Shown here: piece by piece, positions 24,031-31,419 of the stretch
How the letters are laid out: every line of letters begins with the position of its first letter
How positions within the stretch are numbered: the first letter of the stretch is position 1
Assembly: GCA_963966275.1 (NCBI GenBank)
Contig: CAWZYQ010000026.1
Location: forward strand, 1 to 34,650
Direction of reading: 5' to 3'
From: UBA10427 sp003500135
Lineage (GTDB): Bacteria > Bacteroidota > Bacteroidia > Cytophagales > Cyclobacteriaceae
DNA length: 34,650 bases
Notes under the pieces: model-generated
Seen by the model: the letters and a program-made list of their open reading frames with translations, nothing else
Databases searched by the model: none
Told to the model about the DNA's origin: nothing
Position numbers and translations under genes: made by a program

Positions 24031-25482
24031 ATGAAAAAGATGTTAAGCATACTCTCCCTGACACTCATATTTATGGTGTCATGCGATGATTTTAATGTGA
24101 GTAATGACAATCCGGATGTAGCTTTGAATATTAATAATAACCCGGAGATCTTGCTTACCCAACTGCAGCGAAATGCCATCCGTGGTGCGGTAGGCTATGC
24201 CTGGAGTGAAGGAAACCTGATGGGGCAATATGGCGCAAGGATCGTATTTACCTCTTTTGATCTATTTGACTGGGGCGATCAGTCAGGTGTATGGAACAAT
24301 TTCTACCTACGCCTTAGGGATGCCAAAGAATTGGAAAGAATAGCTTCTGAGCAATCTATTGCAAGTTATGAGGGTGTTTCGAAGGTAATGCAGGTCTGGC
24401 TATTCCATATCCTCACCGATATGTGGGGCGATGTACCTTACGCTGAAGTTGCCAAAGCTGACGAAGGTAATTATACACCTATTTATGACGAGCAGCAAAA
24501 TATTTATGCCGGAATGATCGCCGACCTTAAAGAAGCGAGTAACATTTTAGCGAACGCTGAAACGGCATTGAAAGGTGACCTGATTTTTGATGGAGACATT
24601 TCCCTTTGGCAAAAATTTGCCAACTCATTACGCCTGAGGCTAGCCATGCGATTGAGTGAAGCAGATGAAAATCTGGCAAGCAGTACGATCAATGAGATTT
24701 TTGATAATCCGTCACAGTACCCTGTAATGACATCAAATGCCGACAATGCCACCTTGCAGTTTTTGCCATCCATTCCCGATGCACACCCGATTACAGAAGA
24801 ATCGGTCTACCGTGTAGGTTCATTTAATGAGTATCGAATATCAGAACACTTTGTTGGGATCTTACAAAGCTTCGACGATCCAAGATTGGAATTCTTTGCC
24901 GACCCGACGGCGAATTCGGTTGAAAATGGCACTCCGGAGATCCAGGGTATGCAAAATGGAATTGTGGATGGTCCGGCGTATGAATACAAAGGGGGTGATG
25001 CCTTTTTGTCGAAATTTAATATCAATTATTTCTATCTACAGCCCAACAGCAACGACGCCCGGTTGATGATATATTCGGAAGTAGCTTTCATTTTTGCCGA
25101 AGCCGCACAAAGAGGATGGATCAGCTCCGATCCCGAAGCACATTATGAAGATGGAATCCAGGCCAACTTTGACTATTGGGGGGTGGATATGCCAGCGGAT
25201 TATTTATCCAGAAATGGTGTTGCCTATGATGATGATTTGGAAACGATCATTACACAGAAATATATCGCTTTATTCTATACCGATTATCAGGGTTTTATAG
25301 AGTTTAAAAGAACGGGCTTTCCAAGTACCATCGAACCGGGCCCCGATGCTTTTTATAGCGCCTATCCGAGTCGTTTTGAATACCCAAGCGAAGAACAGGC
25401 GCTGAATGCGGATAATTATAATACTGCAGTAAGCAGAATGGGAGGAGATGAAATTACTACCAAAGTATGGTGGGAGCAATAA
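24031..25482 (+). CDS. SusD/RagB-type substrate-binding outer-membrane lipoprotein
   Basis: The product has 483 residues with a lipoprotein signal MKKMLSILSLTLIFMVSC (Cys18). The body is helical and TPR-rich, in the style of SusD-like_2 proteins: NPEILLTQLQRNAIRGAVGY, WLFHILTDMWGDVPYAEVAK, then WQKFANSLRLRLAMRLSEA, and a C-terminal QKYIALFYTDYQGFIEFKRT. It lies 31 bases after susC, the standard pairing, and forms the lid that captures ligand for the barrel. The ligand is unknown; the absence of glycoside hydrolases directly in the operon argues against a simple polysaccharide. The next gene starts 13 bases after its stop. Confidence 0.92.
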   Translation: MKKMLSILSLTLIFMVSCDDFNVSNDNPDVALNINNNPEILLTQLQRNAIRGAVGYAWSEGNLMGQYGARIVFTSFDLFDWGDQSGVWNNFYLRLRDAKELERIASEQSIASYEGVSKVMQVWLFHILTDMWGDVPYAEVAKADEGNYTPIYDEQQNIYAGMIADLKEASNILANAETALKGDLIFDGDISLWQKFANSLRLRLAMRLSEADENLASSTINEIFDNPSQYPVMTSNADNATLQFLPSIPDAHPITEESVYRVGSFNEYRISEHFVGILQSFDDPRLEFFADPTANSVENGTPEIQGMQNGIVDGPAYEYKGGDAFLSKFNINYFYLQPNSNDARLMIYSEVAFIFAEAAQRGWISSDPEAHYEDGIQANFDYWGVDMPADYLSRNGVAYDDDLETIITQKYIALFYTDYQGFIEFKRTGFPSTIEPGPDAFYSAYPSRFEYPSEEQALNADNYNTAVSRMGGDEITTKVWWEQ

Positions 25483-25495
25483 GCAACCAGTCGCA

Positions 25496-27151
25496 ATGAA
25501 AACCTTTCATTTAATCCTAATCATGACCATAGGGGGTTTTTCCCTATGGTCTTGTGCTTCAAAACAGGTCGATAAAAGACCACGTTTTCAACACGTGGTA
25601 GTTATTGGTTTTGACGGTTTAAGTCCCGATGGGTTGCAAAACTCCAGCACGCCTAATTTTGACCGGTTAATAAAAGAAGGAAGCCATACATTTCATGCAA
25701 GGGCGGTGTTGCCCACGAGTTCCAGTTCCAACTGGTCGTCTATGATAATGGGCGCAGGGCCAGAGCAACATGGCATCACCTCAAATGCATGGGAGCGCAA
25801 TAACCTGATCTTGCCGCCGGTTACACAAGATGAGGATTTTCTGTTTCCTACTATTTTCAACCTGATCGATCGTCAATATCCTGAGGCGGAAATAGGAGCG
25901 ATCTATCATTGGGGTGGGTTTGGTAGGTTATTTGAAAAAAAGGCAGTGGATTATGATATCAATCCGAAGAACGAGGATGAAACGGCAAAAACAGCCGGGA
26001 AGTATATTCTTGAAAAACAACCACTTTTCACTTTTATCCATTTTGATCATGTAGATCATACCGGACATGAGTATGGTCATGGTACAGAAGACTATTATCA
26101 ATCGGTAGAAAAGGCAGACACCCTATTGGGAGAGGTAATGGAAAGCATTTCCCAGGCCGGTATTTTAGATAAAACATTGGTCATTATCAGCTCAGACCAT
26201 GGAGGTTTAGGATATGGACATGGCGGTGAGACGCTCGACGAAATTGAGATCCCGTTTATTGTTTGCGGAAAAGGCATTAAAAAAGGATATGAGATCATAT
26301 CACCGGTTTATCAATACGACAATGCAGCCACAGTGGCTTATGCGCTCGGAGTAGAATTGCCTGGAGCCTGCATAGGAAAACCTGTAGTGACAGCATTTGA
26401 AGGGCAAAATTGGAATGGTCGGTTTCCGGTTACCCGTCGTTGGCAAAAGCCCAAAATATTGCCCGGGGAAGCTTTCAATCGTCGCGCTGGCGGTTTGTTT
26501 AATGAGAAAGCTAAAGTGGAAATTCAAAACCCCAATGAAAAAGGTGAATTAAGATATACAACAGATGGTTCAGCGCCGAACTATACGTCAAATTTGTATT
26601 CCGCCCCTTTTGAAGTGGATTCAAATACAATAATAAAAAGCGCTGTTTTCGATGGGGAAAGCATGAAAAGCATAGTAGCTGAAGCCTATTTTCGGATTAA
26701 AACCAAAAGTATTTCGCCAGCGGTGGCCTACTCCCTTTTTTACCTGGAAGGACTGAGTAAAATACCCGATACGAAATCATTATCGCCCGATGCCAAAGGT
26801 AAGTGCTTTGAAATCACTTCGGAAGAGGTTCAGCATGAAATCAAAGAAAATACAGTGGTGGTTTTTAGTACCACACTCAATGTATTGAAAGAAGATACTT
26901 ACATGTTTTACACGCGTTCTGACGATGGTAGTAAGCTTTGGATCGGCGATCAGTTGGTGGTGGATAATGATGGCGACCATGGAGTTCAGGAGAAATCCGG
27001 ATATATCAAGTTAGATAAGGGATTACACCCCTTAAAAGTGGAATGGTTCAATGGAAGCGGAGGTGCATGGCTCGATGTGTACTACCAAACACGAGATATC
27101 CCAAAACAGATAATTCCTACTAGTATTTTAACGACCCGGGGAAATGGTTAA
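25496..27151 (+). CDS. NPP/PhnA-like phosphodiesterase lipoprotein with CHB_HEX and PA14 domains
   Basis: The start at ATG 25496 gives 551 residues with a lipobox SLWSC (Cys20); an upstream frame reaches into susD and is not needed. Residues about 33-300 are an alkaline-phosphatase-superfamily domain with Asp40 (VIGFDG), a probable Ser76 nucleophile in PTSSSSNWSSMIMG, zinc ligands in HFDHVDHTGH (Asp187, His191), SSDHGG (Asp234, His235) and His242. Residues about 335-400 look like a CHB_HEX_C_1 domain (YTTDGSAPNYTSNLYSAPF). Residues about 410-535 are a PA14 domain (FYTRSDDGSKLWIGDQLVV), a carbohydrate-binding fold. The enzyme probably cleaves a phospho- or phosphonodiester on a glycan or lipid at the cell surface, releasing the headgroup for SusCD. 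Hydrolysis of phosphonoacetate, as by PhnA of the same superfamily, is less likely for a surface lipoprotein. Confidence 0.82.
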   Translation: MKTFHLILIMTIGGFSLWSCASKQVDKRPRFQHVVVIGFDGLSPDGLQNSSTPNFDRLIKEGSHTFHARAVLPTSSSSNWSSMIMGAGPEQHGITSNAWERNNLILPPVTQDEDFLFPTIFNLIDRQYPEAEIGAIYHWGGFGRLFEKKAVDYDINPKNEDETAKTAGKYILEKQPLFTFIHFDHVDHTGHEYGHGTEDYYQSVEKADTLLGEVMESISQAGILDKTLVIISSDHGGLGYGHGGETLDEIEIPFIVCGKGIKKGYEIISPVYQYDNAATVAYALGVELPGACIGKPVVTAFEGQNWNGRFPVTRRWQKPKILPGEAFNRRAGGLFNEKAKVEIQNPNEKGELRYTTDGSAPNYTSNLYSAPFEVDSNTIIKSAVFDGESMKSIVAEAYFRIKTKSISPAVAYSLFYLEGLSKIPDTKSLSPDAKGKCFEITSEEVQHEIKENTVVVFSTTLNVLKEDTYMFYTRSDDGSKLWIGDQLVVDNDGDHGVQEKSGYIKLDKGLHPLKVEWFNGSGGAWLDVYYQTRDIPKQIIPTSILTTRGNG

Positions 27152-28415
27152 TAAAATCTTGCTCCTTTGTGCCACGGTTTTTTGGTCTTTTGCACTTTTT
27201 GCACAATCAGAAGGGGATCAATTACCGAAATGGCAGGAAGGCTATTTTGATATTCACCATATCAGCACCGGGCGTGGTGATGCCACCTTTTTGGTACTAC
27301 CCGATGGCACTACCATGCTGATCGATGCTGGTGACATGTCTGAGACACATTCCAGAACACTTTCTTCACGAAACACACCGCTTTGGCCAAACAGGACCAA
27401 AACAACAGGCCAATGGATTGCAGATTATATCCGGCAGTTTACACCTGATAATAGTTCCTCGGTGATTGATTATGCCATCATCACTCATTATCACGATGAC
27501 CATTTTGGTGAAATAGACAGCATGAGGAATGTACACCAATCAGGAGGTTATCAATTGACCGGGATTACCGAAGTAGGGTCTTTGATACCCATTGCCACAA
27601 TGATCGATAGAGGAGATGATTTCCCGCTGGATTTAAAAGATAATGAGATACAAGCCCGACTGACTAAGGGTGATGCCTATCAAATGATAGGAACTTTACA
27701 GAACTACTGGAAATTCATCGATTATCAAAAGCGAACATCAGGATTACATTATGAAACCCTGGCGCCTGGAACGCATAATCAACTGGTGCTGACGCGCTCG
27801 CCGGAAAAATATGGTGATTTTTGCATCCGCAACATAGCAGTAAATGGAAAGATCTGGACCGGTGAGGGCGAAAGCTACTATTCGTTATTTTCGTCCGGTC
27901 AATATCCAGGGGAAAACTCATTAAGCACCTGTTTGAAGTTCAGTTACGGACTGTTTGATTATTTTACCGGTGGTGATATCAATGGTGTAGATCAATTTGG
28001 CCATTCCGATTTTGATCGGGTGGAGTCGCATGTAGCTCCGGTTATTGGCCCTGTGGATGTAGCAACCCTGAATCATCATGGAAACCGGGACTCGCAAAAC
28101 ACATTTTATGTGCGAACGCTGCGTCCAAGGGTATGGATCGGGCAAACCTGGTCGTCTGATCATCCTGATAACAATGTGCTGCGTCGCTTGCTTTCCGAAG
28201 ACCTGTATCCCGGGGACCGCGATTTATTTTCCACGGCCATGCTTCAGGCCAACCGCGAGGTTATTGGCAGCTTGCTTGATCGATACAAAAGCCAGCAAGG
28301 GCATATTGTGGTCAGGGTGGCGCCAAAAGGTGGTCGCTACTCCATTTTTGTACTGAATTGTGAATCAGAAAAAAGAGAAATCATTGGAACATATGGACCC
28401 TACAACTCCCGGTAA
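27144..28415 (+). CDS. Secreted metallo-beta-lactamase-fold hydrolase
   Basis: The product has 423 residues with a Sec signal ending LFAQ (residues 1-21). The metallo-hydrolase motif HYHDDH (His115, His117, Asp119, His120) is complete, followed by FTGGDINGVD and TLNHHGNRDS, the pattern of the ComEC/Rec2-like branch. It overlaps the upstream gene by 8 bases and the downstream gene by 23, so it is firmly part of the operon. No membrane channel is attached, so it is not a DNA-uptake protein. A secreted relative of this fold, pneumococcal Pce, removes phosphorylcholine from teichoic acid. An analogous headgroup esterase acting on aminophosphonate-decorated polymers would fit here, but that is inference from context. 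Confidence 0.8.
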   Translation: MVNKILLLCATVFWSFALFAQSEGDQLPKWQEGYFDIHHISTGRGDATFLVLPDGTTMLIDAGDMSETHSRTLSSRNTPLWPNRTKTTGQWIADYIRQFTPDNSSSVIDYAIITHYHDDHFGEIDSMRNVHQSGGYQLTGITEVGSLIPIATMIDRGDDFPLDLKDNEIQARLTKGDAYQMIGTLQNYWKFIDYQKRTSGLHYETLAPGTHNQLVLTRSPEKYGDFCIRNIAVNGKIWTGEGESYYSLFSSGQYPGENSLSTCLKFSYGLFDYFTGGDINGVDQFGHSDFDRVESHVAPVIGPVDVATLNHHGNRDSQNTFYVRTLRPRVWIGQTWSSDHPDNNVLRRLLSEDLYPGDRDLFSTAMLQANREVIGSLLDRYKSQQGHIVVRVAPKGGRYSIFVLNCESEKREIIGTYGPYNSR

Positions 28416-29766
28416 TCCACCGGGAATAGCTCTGAACAATCGTACGGAAGGAGATATCAATATCACCTCTGCACGGCAGAAATGGTGGAATGATCACATT
28501 TCTGAGCCAACCATGAAATTGCTGGAGAAAGATGCCAGGTACTTTTTGCACCAGTCATTATCAACGCCCTGCCTCGATGTGCTGGAGAGTTGTGAAGGGC
28601 CTTATCTGGAAAATCTGGCGGGCAAATCATATCTCGATTTTCACGGTAACAATGCCCATCAGGTTGGCTTTGGCCACCCTCATGTTGTAGAACGACTTGT
28701 AGAACAGATGTATAAACTTCCCTTTTCCACACGTCGATTTACCAATGAACCCGCCATTGAACTAGCTGAAAAACTTGCTCAACTGGCCCCAGGAAATCTT
28801 AAAAGGGTACTATTCACCCCCAATGGAAGTTCGGCAATAGGAATTGCGCTCAAGTTGGCACGCGCGGTTACCGGTAAGTTTAAGGTGTTGTCATTCTGGG
28901 ACTCCTTTCACGGCGCCTCGCTTGATGTGATCAGCGTTGGGGGTGAGGCACAGTTCACACTGCACATGGGGCCACTAATGCCTGGTGTAGAGCGTGTTCC
29001 TCCACCGGTAACCTATCGGGGTATTTTTCAGGATAATGAACAAAAATGTCTGGAATATATCGATTATGTTCTCTCTAAAGAACCCGGTATAGGAGCTTTT
29101 TTGGCAGAAACCATTCGAAATACGGATGTACAGGTGCCATCCAATGATTTTTGGAAAAAAGTGCGGCACTTATGTGATCAATATGGTGTATTGCTCATTC
29201 TGGATGAAATTCCGATAGCTTTCGGACGTACAGGTAAAATGTTTGCCTTCGAACACTATGGCATAGAGCCCGACATTCTTTGTTTGGGAAAAGGGTTGGG
29301 AGGTGGCATAATGCCCATGGCTGCCATCATCGCACGTGATGAATACAATCGATTCGGGGATATTTCACTCGGGCACTACACCCATGAAAAAAGCCCGCTT
29401 GGTTCAGTAGCTGCACTCGCTACTCTTGAAGTTTTGGAGGAAGAAAAAATTCTGGACAAGGTAACACAGGATGAACAATGGATGAAAGAATCGCTAAAAG
29501 AGCTTCAGGACCGGCATTATTGGATCGGTGATATTCGGGGCATAGGCCTTCTTTGGGGTATTGAACTGGTAAAAAACCGGGAGACTCGCGAAAAGGCAGT
29601 GGATGAAGCAGAAAAAGTGATGTATCAATGCCTTGGCGAAGGTCTAAGCTTTAAAATATCAGCAGGGAATGTGATCCAGCTATCACCGGCCCTTACCATC
29701 AATCGTGAAGAACTGGCAACAGCCATTGACATAATAGATAAAAGTATACAAGCACTCAAACCTTAA
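28393..29766 (+). CDS. Class III PLP enzyme, PbfA-like aminophosphonate ammonia-lyase or aminotransferase
   Basis: From ATG 28393 (overlapping the previous gene by 23 bases; an earlier start at 28360 is possible) the product has 457 residues. PLP phosphate contacts lie in TPNGSSAIG, the ring-stacking region is SFWDSFHGAS, Asp271-Glu272 follows in LDEIPIAFGRTGKM, and Lys300 in LGKGLGGG is the PLP lysine. The blocks YFLHQSLSTPCLDVL, LDFHGNNAHQVGFGHP and GHYTHEKSPLGS match what I remember of PbfA, the (R)-1-hydroxy-2-aminoethylphosphonate ammonia-lyase that yields phosphonoacetaldehyde and ammonia. A true 2-aminoethylphosphonate transaminase activity cannot be excluded. The protein lacks a signal peptide and so works in the cytoplasm, unlike its operon neighbours, joining the FAD enzyme in feeding the HAD hydrolase. 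Confidence 0.82.
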   Translation: MDPTTPGNPPGIALNNRTEGDINITSARQKWWNDHISEPTMKLLEKDARYFLHQSLSTPCLDVLESCEGPYLENLAGKSYLDFHGNNAHQVGFGHPHVVERLVEQMYKLPFSTRRFTNEPAIELAEKLAQLAPGNLKRVLFTPNGSSAIGIALKLARAVTGKFKVLSFWDSFHGASLDVISVGGEAQFTLHMGPLMPGVERVPPPVTYRGIFQDNEQKCLEYIDYVLSKEPGIGAFLAETIRNTDVQVPSNDFWKKVRHLCDQYGVLLILDEIPIAFGRTGKMFAFEHYGIEPDILCLGKGLGGGIMPMAAIIARDEYNRFGDISLGHYTHEKSPLGSVAALATLEVLEEEKILDKVTQDEQWMKESLKELQDRHYWIGDIRGIGLLWGIELVKNRETREKAVDEAEKVMYQCLGEGLSFKISAGNVIQLSPALTINREELATAIDIIDKSIQALKP

Positions 29767-29776
29767 ATTTAAGACG

Positions 29777-30859
29777 ATGAAAAAAACAATTATCATATCA
29801 TTACTGCTGCTGATCTGTAGCTATTTTACCCAAGCCCAGAAACCCGATCAGCCCAGGATCATTTTGATAACAATGGATGGCTTCCGTTGGCAGGAATTGT
29901 TTACAGGAGCCGACTCGCTATTGGTAGGCAACAAGGAATATGTAAGCGATTCGGCAGCCCTGGTGAATGAATTCTGGCGTGATGCACCCGAAGAGCGCAG
30001 AAAGGTGTTAATGCCATTCGTGTGGAGCCATATAAGTGAAACAGGACAGATCTATGGCAACCGTCAACTGGGCAATAAAATGGATCTTACTAACCAAATG
30101 TGGTTTTCATATCCGGGTTATAACGAAATTTTGACCGGACAGGCCGACGATAAAAGGATCAACAGCAATAAGAAGATGCCCAACCCCAATGTTACTGTTT
30201 TAGAAATGATCAACCAAAACCCGCAATACAGTGGTTCAGTTGCGGCATTTGGCAGTTGGGATGTATTCCCTTACATCATAAATGAGGAAAGGTCCGGAGT
30301 GCCGGTCAATGCTGGTTTTGAATGTGCACAAGCGGACGACCTTACTGAAAGAGAGCTGTTTTTAAATGAACTACAAATGCAGATCCCCAGCCCCTGGAGT
30401 TCGGTCAGGCTCGATGCTTTCACACATCATTATGCTTTGGAGTACATGAAGAAGCATCGCCCGAAGGTAGTGTACATCGCTTATGGAGAAACCGACGATT
30501 TTGCTCACGACGGCGATTATGATGCTTATTTGCACTCAGCTCACACTACTGATGGAATGATCCGTGAATTATGGGCGTTTACTCAACAGGATAAGTTTTA
30601 TAAAGATAATACAGTCTTTTTGCTTACCACCGATCATGGCAGAGGTACCAAGCCTCTTGATAACTGGAAAAGCCATGGAATTAAAATCCCGGACGCCGGT
30701 GAGGTTTGGTTCATGGCTTTCAGTGCCGGTATAAAAGCTAAAGGGGAAGTATCGGTAAACCAACAGCTTTATACCAACCAGATAGCGCCGACGATCATGC
30801 ATATATTAAGTATGGATTTTGAAAAAGATATGCCCGGAAAACCGATTGAAATAGATTAA
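29777..30859 (+). CDS. Secreted alkaline-phosphatase-superfamily phosphodiesterase/phosphatase
   Basis: The product has 360 residues with a Sec signal (1-20, ending TQA). Asp34 in ITMDGFRW, probable nucleophile Ser111 in FSYPGYNEILTG, GETDDFAHDGDYDAY, and TTDHGRG with a further His in WKSHGIKIP make up the metal and catalytic set of the superfamily. It starts 10 bases after the PLP-enzyme gene and is probably the last gene of the susC operon. It is shorter than the NPP-like lipoprotein upstream and lacks accessory domains, suggesting a periplasmic second step, for example removal of a glycerol or sugar from a released phosphonate ester. Substrate is unknown. Confidence 0.83.
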   Translation: MKKTIIISLLLLICSYFTQAQKPDQPRIILITMDGFRWQELFTGADSLLVGNKEYVSDSAALVNEFWRDAPEERRKVLMPFVWSHISETGQIYGNRQLGNKMDLTNQMWFSYPGYNEILTGQADDKRINSNKKMPNPNVTVLEMINQNPQYSGSVAAFGSWDVFPYIINEERSGVPVNAGFECAQADDLTERELFLNELQMQIPSPWSSVRLDAFTHHYALEYMKKHRPKVVYIAYGETDDFAHDGDYDAYLHSAHTTDGMIRELWAFTQQDKFYKDNTVFLLTTDHGRGTKPLDNWKSHGIKIPDAGEVWFMAFSAGIKAKGEVSVNQQLYTNQIAPTIMHILSMDFEKDMPGKPIEID

Positions 30860-31419
30860 AATGAAATTCCATAAAGAATAACCGTTGGATCAATACATTT
30901 GATTTACTTCATCAATGCTTTTCAACCATCCGGTCATCGAGTAATGTTCACCTAATACCCCGCCGGGTTTTAGGTGAACATTATATATTGAAAGGGCGAT
31001 CATTTCGCTAAGAAAGGGTAATACCCAGTCGGCTTTTGGTCAGATAGTGGTTATAGTGCTTCTTTATAATAATAAAAGACTTTTTGACCTTTTATCAGCG
31101 CTGGGCTCATATTGTAGCTTTACCCAAAAATCTGCACTGAGCTGAATTCCGGTATTTAAAATCAAAATACCTCTTCTATCAACAAATACAAACCACAATG
31201 AAATAGTTTAATCGTATAAAACAGTGGAAATAATCCAGGTATAGGGTTTGGACGAGGAATGTGTAAAGCCTACAAAATTTATGGATCATTTTTCCGGTAG
31301 CATGTTTGTATTTTATTAGGAAAGATATTTCAACAAGAAAAAACTTATGAACAGGATAGTACTGGTAAGATTATAAGTGTATTTTTGACATATTAGCAAT
31401 CTAAATAAACCCAAGTGCC
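30860..31419. other. Intergenic stretch between the phosphonate operon and the GH2 gene
   Basis: No gene is visible in 560 bases. The main structure is a 42-nt near-perfect palindrome at 30942-30983, listed separately. No convincing promoter box for the GH2 gene was identified. Confidence 0.5.
30942..30983. terminator. 42-nt near-perfect palindrome, possible terminator or processing signal
   Basis: TAATGTTCACCTAA (30942-30955) pairs with TTAGGTGAACATTA (30970-30983). Inside, after one T-T mismatch, ACCC pairs with GGGT around a CGCC tetraloop. The stem totals 18 paired bases. No T-tract follows, so it is not a textbook terminator; it may still end or stabilise the upstream mRNA, or bind a protein as DNA. 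Confidence 0.5.

Noticed and set aside
27144..28415. Competence protein ComEC
   Set aside because: Only the metallo-hydrolase domain is present; there are no membrane channel segments and there is a signal peptide, so DNA uptake is unlikely.
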